DNA of 5,140 nucleotides from contig CAWUUY010000457.1 of NCBI GenBank assembly GCA_963924885.1, positions 1 through 5,140 on the forward strand. The letters are read 5' to 3'. Below are positions 1 through 5,140 of the stretch, piece after piece. The stretch comes from UBA5216 sp963924885 (GTDB lineage Bacteria; Pseudomonadota; Gammaproteobacteria; Burkholderiales; SG8-41). Positions within the stretch are counted from its first letter, which is position 1, and each line of letters starts with the position of its first letter. The position numbers and the translations under genes were made by a program. The notes under the pieces are model-generated. The model had not been told where the DNA came from and did no database searches. It was given only the letters and a program-made list of their open reading frames with translations.

Positions 1-4
1 AATC

Positions 5-9
5 AAAGG
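5..9 (+). promoter_or_regulatory. Ribosome binding site of the glycosyltransferase remnant
   Basis: AAAGG lies 10 bases before the ATG at 20, a good Shine-Dalgarno match at normal spacing, so that ATG is very probably the original start. A TAA at 17-19 closes the frame beginning at base 2 and touches this ATG. An upstream gene could therefore end here in a tightly packed cluster, but only five sense codons of it would be visible. Confidence 0.55.
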
Positions 10-19
10 TAATGAGTAA

Positions 20-429
20 ATGCTTATAAGCGTTATCATTCCCTGTTTTAATTCTGGAAAAACTCTCTTAAAGGCTGTTTTATCTGTTAAAAACCAGGTA
101 TATCAACCAATCGAGATTATTGTTGTCAACGATGGCTCGAATGAAAAATACACCCTTGATGTATTAAATAGTCTTGAAAATATCACTCTGCACAATCAAG
201 GGAATAGGGGTCTTCCGTCTGCACGCAATGCTGGCATTAATATTTCAAACGGAGAGCTATTGTTTTTTTTAGATGCCGATGATTATTTAGACCCAAATGC
301 TTTAATGATAATGTTTGATTCCTTAAGAATTTCCATATGCAAAACAGCTTACTCTTTACCCTCTTAAAGTACAATCCATTTGTCGCTTACTTCATAGCGG
401 CTTACCAGACACTAATATTTAAATATTAA
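20..429 (+). pseudogene. Family 2 glycosyltransferase remnant: N-terminal half plus out-of-frame C-terminal tail
   Basis: The intact frame runs from 20 to a TAA at 365-367 (115 aa). It is a typical GT-A fold start of a GT2 enzyme, which transfers sugars from nucleotide sugars in surface polysaccharide synthesis. Visible are the N-terminal beta strand (SVIIPCFNSG, residues 4-13), the nucleotide-binding VVNDGS (35-40), the helix motif GLPSARNAG (64-72) and the metal/nucleotide-binding DADD (85-88). GT2 enzymes usually need about 250-330 residues, and the acceptor-binding half is absent in this frame. From 319 a different frame is open to TAA at 427-429 and ends in NPFVAYFIAAYQTLIFKY, which resembles a GT2 C-terminal tail. 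I infer an internal deletion of several hundred bases that changed frame, with a junction near 319-345. Codons are strongly A/T-ending, unlike all other genes here, suggesting transfer. The family call is secure; the tail assignment is less so. Not expected to be active. Confidence 0.8.
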
Positions 430-484
430 TCCTGTCGCGTGGAGCCGCATGAAATCCATAAGCGACATCAGGATTTGTGCTTTT
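365..484. repeat. Long imperfect inverted repeat spanning the AT-rich/GC-rich boundary
   Basis: The left arm (about 365-402) and the reverse complement of the right arm (about 443-484) align with roughly 31 identities in about 41 columns. Shared blocks are AAAG, ACAA, TCC, TGTCGCTTA (9 bp exact; left 381-389, right 459-467), TTCAT and GCGGCT, separated by short gaps and mismatches. Between the arms lie a short CCA/GACA match and a perfect 16-bp palindrome. The transcript could fold into a large cruciform-like hairpin. There is no T tract, so it is not a classic intrinsic terminator. It could be a degenerate mobile-element end, a palindromic repeat or a recombination scar. The alignment was done by eye. 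Confidence 0.55.
413..428. repeat. Perfect 16-bp AT-only palindrome
   Basis: TAATATTTAAATATTA equals its own reverse complement. It sits at the centre of the larger inverted repeat and at the point where AT-rich DNA gives way to GC-rich DNA. As a result, the plus-strand glycosyltransferase tail and a minus-strand open frame both end in the same residues, LIFKY-stop. It could be a regulator site or cruciform centre; nothing in the sequence decides this. Confidence 0.8.
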
Positions 485-818
485 TCAGTGTGCGCCGCCA
501 GAGCGCCTGCACCATCGCGGGCCGCCAAGCCGATACGCTGAATCAGTTCATACCCGCCGGGCGTTCGCGCGGCGCTCATTGCCCGCATCGTTTTGTAAAA
601 GATTGCTGCCGCAATGCACCAACAAATGCTCTCAGGCCATCTTGGCGGTGCGCACGCCAAGTAACCGAGCGCCGCGACGACATCACGCAAACAAACGCAG
701 CGGACGCCTGGATTGACCATTTCGCCATCAAGCGGGCCTAGCCCCGACCGAAAGCATCGTTGGCGCGCGGCGCAGCGCAGATTGCCACACGCAGAATTAT
801 TTAATAAAAACAATAAGT
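430..818. other. Interval of nearly 400 bases without a convincing gene
   Basis: Composition returns to GC-rich. Short open frames exist on both strands, but none has a ribosome binding site or a recognisable domain. The best candidate is on the minus strand from an ATG at 588 down to the stop at 412 (58 codons). Its part before the AT palindrome has a plausible codon pattern and an amphipathic, helix-like sequence around EKAQILMSLMDFMRL, but I do not recognise it. The segment also holds a perfect stem-loop (641-661). Decayed remains of a former gene are a reasonable inference, as is plain intergenic DNA. Confidence 0.5.
641..661. repeat. Perfect stem-loop, 7-bp stem
   Basis: CTTGGCG (641-647) pairs perfectly with CGCCAAG (655-661) around the 7-base loop GTGCGCA. 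It is GC-rich and would be stable in RNA or single-stranded DNA. Neither strand has a T run after the stem, so it is not a standard Rho-independent terminator. No gene boundary explains it. Confidence 0.5.
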
Positions 819-824
819 TATAAT
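819..824 (+). promoter_or_regulatory. Probable -10 element of the uup promoter
   Basis: An exact TATAAT lies in an AT-rich island (about 796-825) inside GC-rich DNA, just upstream of uup and on its strand. No good -35 hexamer is found at 16-18 bp spacing. TTGCCA at 782-787 is a good -35 match but lies about 31 bp from the -10, too far. The promoter may rely on an activator or be weak. A start near 831 would give a leader of about 105 bases before the ATG at 936. Confidence 0.5.
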
Positions 825-827
825 ACG

Positions 828-853
828 GCCCCTTACGGGCACCTGCTGCCCGT
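828..853 (+). promoter_or_regulatory. Two overlapping stem-loops in the uup leader
   Basis: GCCC (828-831) can pair with GGGC (837-840). ACGGGCA (835-841) can pair perfectly with TGCCCGT (847-853) around a 5-base loop. The two share bases 837-840 and cannot form together. The second also shares 850-853 with the palindrome that follows at 850-879. All would lie in the leader RNA if transcription starts near 831. The layout resembles mutually exclusive leader hairpins, but no T tract or leader peptide supports attenuation. Confidence 0.4.
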
Positions 854-879
854 CATTCCGGCGCTCGCCCGAATGACGG
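850..879. repeat. REP-like palindrome with 9-bp perfect arms
   Basis: CCGTCATTC (850-858) is the exact reverse complement of GAATGACGG (871-879), with a 12-base GC-rich loop that could extend pairing further. Palindromes with CGTCATTC...GAATGACG arms are common dispersed intergenic repeats in many Beta- and Gammaproteobacteria, so this is probably one copy of a chromosomal repeat. An in-frame ATG at 873 lies inside the right arm, which argues against it being the real start of the downstream gene. Confidence 0.6.
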
Positions 880-935
880 CACAGCGCGTGGCCACACCTC
901 CCCTTCCGTGCCGTTCATCAACTTCTTTTCAAGTC

Positions 936-2744
936 ATGCCCCTGATTACCCTGCAAGACGCCGAACTCTCTTTCGGCCTGACCCCACTGCTCGACCGCGC
1001 CAATCTCGCCGTGCAACCCAATGAGCGCATCGGCCTCATCGGCCGCAACGGCACCGGCAAATCCTCGCTACTGAAAATCATCACCGGGCAAATGGCGCTG
1101 GACGACGGCTTGTGCGGTCGCGACGACGGGATACACATCGCTTATGTCGAACAGGAGTCGTCGCCGCCGGAAGCCGACACCCTGCGTGAAAGCCTCGCGC
1201 TGGCCGCCGATTTTGAGTCGATGCACGACGACCGTGAGCGTTGGGCGTGCGAAGCGCGGCTGACCGAGTTTCTGCATCGCTTTGGCCTCGACGAAAGCCG
1301 CCCCACCGCCACCGCATCTGGCGGCGAACGCAAACGCGCGATGCTAGCACTCGCCATGGCAAAAAAGCCCGACTTGCTGCTGCTCGACGAACCCACCAAC
1401 CATCTTGACATCAGCGGCATCACGCTGCTGGAAGACCTGCTGGTCTCCGGCGCGGTGAAGTCCGCTCTCATCATCACCCACGATCGCGCGTTTCTGGATC
1501 GCGTCGCCACCCGCATCATCGAACTCGACCGCGGCCTGCTGCGTTCTTACCCCGGCAACTTTGCCTCGTACGAAGTGCGCAAGACCGATCAGCTTGCCGC
1601 CGAAGAAGTGATGAGCCGTAAGTTCGACAAATTCTGGGCGCAGGAAGAAGTATGGATCCGCAAGGGTATCCAAGCGCGCCGCACCCGCAACGAAGGCCGC
1701 GTGCGGCGTCTGGAGGCGCTTCGCAGAGAACGCGCGGAACGGCGCTCGCGCCTGGGCAAGGTACAGCTTGCGCTGGATGCCGGTGAGCGCTCCGGCAAAC
1801 TGGTGGCGGAACTCGAAGGCGTGACCAAAACGTTTGACGGCAACACCGTGGTCAACGGTCTTGACTTGCGCATCATGCGCGGTGACCGCTTTGGCTTCAT
1901 CGGCCCCAACGGCGCGGGCAAATCCACGCTGATCAAGCTGATACTCGGATCAATGACACCGGACACAGGCACGGTGCGTCTGGGCACCAATCTGCAAGTC
2001 GCCTACTTCGACCAGATGCGCGAACAGCTTGATCCCGAAAAAACACTGGTCGAAACTATCAGCCCCGGCTCCGAGTGGGTGGAAACCGCCACCGGTCGCA
2101 AACACGTGATGAGTTACCTCAACGACTTTCTGTTCCCGCCACAGCGCGCGCAAGCACCGGTGAAAATGCTCTCCGGCGGCGAGCGTAACCGTCTGCTGCT
2201 GGCGCGCCTGTTCGCGCAACCCGCCAACCTGTTGGTGCTCGACGAACCAACCAACGATCTAGATATTGAATCACTCGAACTGCTGGAAGATACCTTGCAG
2301 GGCTACACCGGCACGCTCTTGCTGGTCAGCCATGACCGCGCGTTTCTGGATAACGTGGTGACGCAAACGCTGGTCAGCGAAGACAACGGCCAGTGGAAGG
2401 AATACGTCGGCGGCTACAGCGACTGGCTGGCGCAACGCGCCAGGCCGGATGCAGCCACATCGGCGGCAGACACCAAGCCTCCGGCCACCGCCGCGCGCGA
2501 CAAACCCAAAGTCAAAATGAGTTTCAAGGAGCAGCGCGAACTCGACACGCTGCCCAAGGAGATCGAAGCACTGGAACAGGAACAAGGGACGCTCACCGCG
2601 CGCATGAGCGGCGCCGATTATCACAAACAGGGGGCCGAGGTGATCAAGACCGACCGCCAACGCGCAGATGAGATCGAGCGCCTGCTCGTCGAAAAATTCG
2701 AGCGCTGGTCGGCGCTGGATCAGAAGGCCGCGGGCGGCGGCTGA
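936..2744 (+). CDS. uup: ABC-F family ATPase, Uup type
   Basis: A 602-residue soluble protein with two ABC ATPase domains and no membrane segments. The first domain has Walker A GRNGTGKS (36-43), signature SGGER (128-132), Walker B ending in D151-E152 and switch histidine H182. The second has GPNGAGKST (323-331), SGGER (413-417), D436-E437 and H466. The charged linker between them (about 215-300), with WIRKG at 240-244 and RRTRNEGRVR, is characteristic of Uup rather than EttA or YheS. After an Ala/Pro-rich spacer (about 499-524), residues 525-597 form the charged coiled-coil C-terminal domain that binds DNA or RNA in Uup. Length fits the family (about 635 in E. coli). Known roles are ribosome-associated translation function and limiting transposon excision through branched-DNA binding. 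I chose 936 because MPLITLQDAELSF matches the normal N-terminus. The in-frame ATG at 873 would add 21 atypical residues and lies in a palindrome. No clear ribosome binding site precedes either start. All catalytic motifs are intact. Confidence 0.93.
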   Translation: MPLITLQDAELSFGLTPLLDRANLAVQPNERIGLIGRNGTGKSSLLKIITGQMALDDGLCGRDDGIHIAYVEQESSPPEADTLRESLALAADFESMHDDRERWACEARLTEFLHRFGLDESRPTATASGGERKRAMLALAMAKKPDLLLLDEPTNHLDISGITLLEDLLVSGAVKSALIITHDRAFLDRVATRIIELDRGLLRSYPGNFASYEVRKTDQLAAEEVMSRKFDKFWAQEEVWIRKGIQARRTRNEGRVRRLEALRRERAERRSRLGKVQLALDAGERSGKLVAELEGVTKTFDGNTVVNGLDLRIMRGDRFGFIGPNGAGKSTLIKLILGSMTPDTGTVRLGTNLQVAYFDQMREQLDPEKTLVETISPGSEWVETATGRKHVMSYLNDFLFPPQRAQAPVKMLSGGERNRLLLARLFAQPANLLVLDEPTNDLDIESLELLEDTLQGYTGTLLLVSHDRAFLDNVVTQTLVSEDNGQWKEYVGGYSDWLAQRARPDAATSAADTKPPATAARDKPKVKMSFKEQRELDTLPKEIEALEQEQGTLTARMSGADYHKQGAEVIKTDRQRADEIERLLVEKFERWSALDQKAAGGG

Positions 2745-2755
2745 TTCACGGCGGG

Positions 2756-3496
2756 TTACGCCGAGCGGCGCTGCCGCGCGGGGCCGTCCAGTGTATGCGC
2801 CACCGCCTGCGCGCCCTTGCCTGGCGTCAATGTGACCAGCGCCACGCAGCCGCTGCCGAGGGTGCCCATGTGCGCCGCGCACACGCCGGGGTAACACGCC
2901 AGCGTGCAGCCGTGACGCATCTGCCGGTGCGCATGCACGTGCCCCAGCGCCAGATAATCAAAACCTGATGCCTCGACTTCGTGCGGCGTGATCAGCGATG
3001 AGCGCTCGGTGGCGGGATCATCGGAATACAGGCCGTGCGCCATGCCGATGTGCCACATATCCGCCTTGCGCGGCGGCGCGCCCGCCATCGGCTTGTTTGA
3101 GCGATCATGATCCAGCATGCAGCGCCCCCACACGGTGGCGTGTAAATCAGCAAACGTCACCTGCGTGCCGTCGGCATTGTTGAGCAGGGTCACGTGCGGC
3201 CCCGCCTTGCGAAAATCCATGCGCTTGACGATGGAGCGCTCGTCCCACACATCGTGGTTGCCGACGATCACCACGGTCTCGCATGCCACGCGCGCCAGTT
3301 GCTCGTATACAAAATCAACGGTCTTGCGATGAATTTCATTGTGATCGAACAGATCGCCCGCGATCAGAAACAGATCGGAATCCGTTGCCAGCACGGTATC
3401 AACTACCCGTGCAAACGCCTCGCGTACCTTGAGACCGTCCGGCTCATCGTTGAGATGTACGTCGGAGGTGTGGGTAATCTGTAAAGGGCGAATCAT
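2756..3496 (-). CDS. Metallophosphoesterase, Mre11/SbcD-like nuclease family
   Basis: A 246-residue calcineurin-like phosphoesterase with the full two-metal site: DVH (12-14), GDLFD (47-51), GNHD (79-82), H154 in MAHG, and GHVH (185-188). The arrangement, with ITHTSDVHL at the start and HxTxxGH-like spacing at the end, is closest to the SbcD/Mre11/YhaO group of DNA-end nucleases, though a phosphodiesterase or other phosphatase cannot be excluded. It lacks the C-terminal capping domain of SbcD (about 400 residues in E. coli), and no SbcC/Rad50-type ATPase gene adjoins it, so it may be a stand-alone enzyme. It is probably cytoplasmic; there is no signal peptide. A weak site GAAAG (complement of 3506-3510) lies 9 bases before the ATG. 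It is convergent with uup, with 11 bp between stop codons and no clear terminator. Codon use matches its neighbours. The fold is secure; the substrate is unknown. Confidence 0.88.
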   Translation of the reverse strand: MIRPLQITHTSDVHLNDEPDGLKVREAFARVVDTVLATDSDLFLIAGDLFDHNEIHRKTVDFVYEQLARVACETVVIVGNHDVWDERSIVKRMDFRKAGPHVTLLNNADGTQVTFADLHATVWGRCMLDHDRSNKPMAGAPPRKADMWHIGMAHGLYSDDPATERSSLITPHEVEASGFDYLALGHVHAHRQMRHGCTLACYPGVCAAHMGTLGSGCVALVTLTPGKGAQAVAHTLDGPARQRRSA

Positions 3497-3544
3497 GTCT
3501 GATAGCTTTCAGCGATGCGGGGCACCCGGGTACTATGGGCGGCA

Positions 3545-3550
3545 ATTGTA
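3545..3550 (-). promoter_or_regulatory. Possible -10 element for the metallophosphoesterase gene
   Basis: TACAAT on the minus strand, one mismatch from consensus, lies about 50 bases upstream of the ATG at 3496, in the 86-bp gap after the cupin gene. The hexamer 17 bp further upstream (TGCCGT) is a poor -35. The gene may instead be read through from the tctC-cupin unit. Confidence 0.25.
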
Positions 3551-3582
3551 ACGCGCGCTGGCGATTCACGGCAGGCGCACGG

Positions 3583-4035
3583 TTACGCGCGCTCGATGCT
3601 CGCAATATCCACCAGACTGCGCTCCCCGCTGTGCCGATACAACCGTTTGCCGCGGCGCGGGTAATCGGTGATGTCCTGCGTCAGCCGCTGACCGATCACC
3701 AGGCACACCAGCGGCTCATTGCCATCGTTCATCATCTCGTGCGGCACGCGGTCTATCGGGTAGGCGAGAAAATCACCGGGGCCGATTTTGTCCGATGTTT
3801 CGCCTTCTACCGCCGTGCCGTGCCCGGACAGCACATAGACGCACTCTTCTTCGTAGTGATGAAAGTGAAATTCCGTGGAGCGGTGACCGGGTTCCACTGT
3901 GATGAGATGCACGCCGAGGTTTTTGAGCCCCGCAGCGTCGCCGATGGATTTGTTGCTGCGCACCGCGCCTTCATTGAGAAAATGCGTGCGTTTGACGGCT
4001 TGCATTGCAGCGATGACTTGGGCGGAGAGAACCAT
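3583..4035 (-). CDS. Single-domain cupin protein (COG3837-like)
   Basis: A 150-residue small beta-barrel protein with both cupin motifs. Motif 1 spans residues 50-71, with metal ligands H57, H59 and E63 (or E64) followed by VYVLSG. Motif 2 spans residues 87-103, in GDFLAYPIDRVPH, with ligand H99. The order, the GLKNLGVHLITVEPG lead-in (36-50) and the C-terminal tail with DYPRRGKRLYRH resemble uncharacterised single-domain cupins assigned to COG3837. Such proteins bind a metal ion and may be dioxygenases, isomerases or ligand sensors; the sequence does not say which. There is no signal peptide, so it is probably cytoplasmic. The ATG at 4035 lies 2 bp after the tctC stop, with AAGG (complement of 4046-4049) 10 bases upstream inside tctC, so translation is probably coupled. 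This suggests it acts on or senses the compound bound by TctC. Domain certain, reaction unknown. Confidence 0.9.
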   Translation of the reverse strand: MVLSAQVIAAMQAVKRTHFLNEGAVRSNKSIGDAAGLKNLGVHLITVEPGHRSTEFHFHHYEEECVYVLSGHGTAVEGETSDKIGPGDFLAYPIDRVPHEMMNDGNEPLVCLVIGQRLTQDITDYPRRGKRLYRHSGERSLVDIASIERA

Positions 4036-4037
4036 AT

Positions 4038-4988
4038 TTAATCGACCTTGATGTTGGCGGCTTTCACTACCTTGAGCCAGTTGTGGTAATCGGCGGCGAT
4101 GCGTTCACCGAAGCGCGCGGGCGTGCCGCCGGTGGGCATCATGCCTTGTTGTTCGAGATTCTTTTTCATCTCCGATGCTTCCATCGCGCGGTTGATGGCG
4201 GCATTGAGCGCAGTGATTATTGGCTGCGGTGTGCCGGCCGGCGCCATCGTGCCGTGCCACAGTTCGACTACGTAGCCGGGAATGGTGTCGCCCAGCGTCG
4301 GCACATCGGGCAGCGAATACCAGCGTGTGGCGGTGGTGACCGCCAGCCCGCGCAGCTTGCCGGTCTGCATGTGCGGCACCACCGGCAGCAGGCTGCCCAT
4401 CAGCACCGGCGCCTGCCCCGCCAGAACGTCCGTCAACGCGGCGCCGGTGCTTTTGTACGGCACATGCACCATCTGCGTTTTGGTCATGTGCATCATCAGT
4501 TCCGTCGCCAGATGCGTGATGCCACCAGTGCCGGTGGAAGCGAAGGTCAGCGCGTTGGGCTTTACCACCGCGAGCGCGATCAACTCCTTCGCGTTGTTCA
4601 CCTTGACCGACGGATGCACCACCAGCACAAACGGCGTCGCGCCAAATTCCGCCACCGGAGCGATTGATTTGATCGGATCCCACGCCGGTTTATGCAGCGC
4701 CGTAGTCGCGGAGTAACTGCCCGACATCATCATCAGAGTGTAACCGTCGGGCGGCGACTTCACCGCCATCTCGATACCGATCATGCCGCCCGCGCCGCCG
4801 CGGTTGTCGATGACGAATTGCTGCTTGAACGCCTCGGACAGTTTTTGCGCGAACTGGCGCGCGCTGATATCCGTGCCGCCGCCGGGCGCGAACGGCACAA
4901 TCACGCGCACGGGCTTGGCGGGGTAATTTTGTGCCTGCGCGCAAACGCACAACCCCATCGCCGCCAGAGACCCCATCAGTCTATACAT
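4038..4988 (-). CDS. TctC/Bug-family periplasmic solute-binding protein
   Basis: A 316-residue extracytoplasmic receptor of the tripartite tricarboxylate transporter (Bug) family, close to the usual 320-330. A short signal peptide (one Arg, hydrophobic core LMGSLAAMGLCVC) probably ends after AQA at residue 19. The mature protein opens with YPAKPVRVIVPFAPGGGTD (22-40), the family hallmark and part of the ligand pocket. Further hallmarks are VIDNRGGAGG, a PPDGYTLM block, STGTGGITHLATE, VPYKSTGAALTDVLAGQ and a C-terminal GTPAR(F)GERIAADYHNW. The family binds di- and tricarboxylates, aromatic acids or nicotinate-like ligands; which one here is unknown. No TctA/TctB membrane genes are in the window, as is common for the many orphan Bug proteins of Burkholderiales, which may share a transporter or signal through a sensor. 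The start is fixed: an in-frame TAA lies three codons upstream of the ATG. A weak GGGA precedes it by 4 bases. It is first in a unit with the cupin gene. Confidence 0.93.
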   Translation of the reverse strand: MYRLMGSLAAMGLCVCAQAQNYPAKPVRVIVPFAPGGGTDISARQFAQKLSEAFKQQFVIDNRGGAGGMIGIEMAVKSPPDGYTLMMMSGSYSATTALHKPAWDPIKSIAPVAEFGATPFVLVVHPSVKVNNAKELIALAVVKPNALTFASTGTGGITHLATELMMHMTKTQMVHVPYKSTGAALTDVLAGQAPVLMGSLLPVVPHMQTGKLRGLAVTTATRWYSLPDVPTLGDTIPGYVVELWHGTMAPAGTPQPIITALNAAINRAMEASEMKKNLEQQGMMPTGGTPARFGERIAADYHNWLKVVKAANIKVD

Positions 4989-5017
4989 AAAATCCCATTA
5001 AAAACATATACTTATTA

Positions 5018-5023
5018 ATTGTA
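5018..5023 (-). promoter_or_regulatory. Possible -10 element of the tctC promoter
   Basis: TACAAT on the minus strand, about 30 bases before the tctC ATG, lies in an AT-rich stretch (about 4989-5055) that stands out from the GC-rich coding DNA. No good -35 match is found 16-18 bp upstream, so the promoter may need an activator. TATATG slightly nearer the gene is an alternative -10. Confidence 0.35.
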
Positions 5024-5040
5024 CTATGTTATGAAGTATT

Positions 5041-5140
5041 AAGTTTCCGTACATACGTTTTTCCGCAGCACGGACATATTGAAAGACTTCGAGCGATGGC
5101 GCGCCCCAGCCGGTAGCGCGCTGTTGCGATGGACCACGGG
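5041..5140. other. Unresolved GC-rich stretch running off the window end
   Basis: GC-rich sequence resumes here. All three minus-strand frames stay open from the window edge into the AT-rich region, so the C-terminus of an upstream minus-strand gene could end here. One frame reads YRLGRAIARSLS then CPCCGKTYV and stops near 5030; another includes SLEVFQYVRAAEKRMYGN. On the plus strand a TTG at 5079 opens a frame (KDFERWRAPAG...) running off the end. There is too little sequence to choose, and none is recognised. Confidence 0.3.

Noticed and set aside
439..741. A 100-codon plus-strand frame in the gene-free region
   Set aside because: There is no ribosome binding site, no recognisable domain, an irregular Cys/His/Arg-rich composition, and it begins inside the inverted repeat.
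365..879. Mobile element or CRISPR array in the interval before uup
   Set aside because: No transposase frame, no target-site duplication and no regularly spaced direct repeats were found; only inverted repeats are present.
929..2671. Long open frames on the minus strand and in other plus frames across uup
   Set aside because: They are a by-product of GC-rich third codon positions; their translations are Arg/Ala/Ser-rich with no domains, and uup is full length with all motifs.
2749..2763. CGGCG-GGTTA-CGCCG hairpin between the convergent uup and phosphoesterase genes as a shared terminator
   Set aside because: The stem is only 5 bp, there is no T tract on either strand, and it overlaps the phosphoesterase stop codon.
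3535..4041. A 168-codon plus-strand frame opposite the cupin gene
   Set aside because: It is antisense to a clear cupin with both motifs, has no domain and no ribosome binding site.
4083..4716. Plus-strand frames opposite tctC, up to 194 codons
   Set aside because: They are His/Arg/Gly-rich antisense shadows of a well-conserved TctC protein.

Overview
The window looks like a fragment of a GC-rich proteobacterial chromosome, most likely Betaproteobacteria (Burkholderiales-like). This is inferred from an orphan TctC/Bug-type periplasmic binding protein, a family hugely expanded there, and from a Uup-type ABC-F protein and strongly GC-ending codons. The first ~430 bases are different: AT-rich, with A/T-ending codons, and probably of foreign origin.

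Layout: (1) 1-429 holds the remains of a family 2 glycosyltransferase. The N-terminal catalytic half is intact to the DADD motif, then the frame breaks. A C-terminal tail follows in another frame, so the middle of the gene seems to be missing. (2) The AT-rich block ends at a 16-bp perfect AT palindrome (413-428) in the centre of a long imperfect inverted repeat (about 365-484). (3) About 430-818 has no convincing gene; it holds a perfect stem-loop (641-661) and a short antisense open frame of coding-like composition. (4) A perfect TATAAT (819-824) precedes a leader with three overlapping hairpins (828-879), the last being a REP-like palindrome. (5) uup (936-2744, +) encodes a complete two-domain ABC-F ATPase with the Uup C-terminal coiled coil. 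(6) Convergent with uup, with 11 bp between the stop codons, is a Mre11/SbcD-like metallophosphoesterase (2756-3496, -). (7) Upstream on the same strand is a coupled pair: tctC (4038-4988, -) followed after 2 bp by a single-domain cupin (3583-4035, -). (8) 4989-5140 holds the AT-rich promoter region of tctC and an unresolved stretch running off the window.

The tctC-cupin pair reads as a small operon for uptake or handling of an organic acid; the substrate cannot be told from sequence. The metallophosphoesterase lies 86 bp downstream on the same strand and may be co-transcribed. Uup acts on ribosomes and/or branched DNA and the phosphoesterase is probably a nuclease, but they are convergent and need not be functionally linked.

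I see no CRISPR array, tRNA, rRNA, transposase or obvious defence system. The most unusual parts are the broken glycosyltransferase with the inverted repeat at the composition boundary, and the overlapping hairpins in the uup leader.
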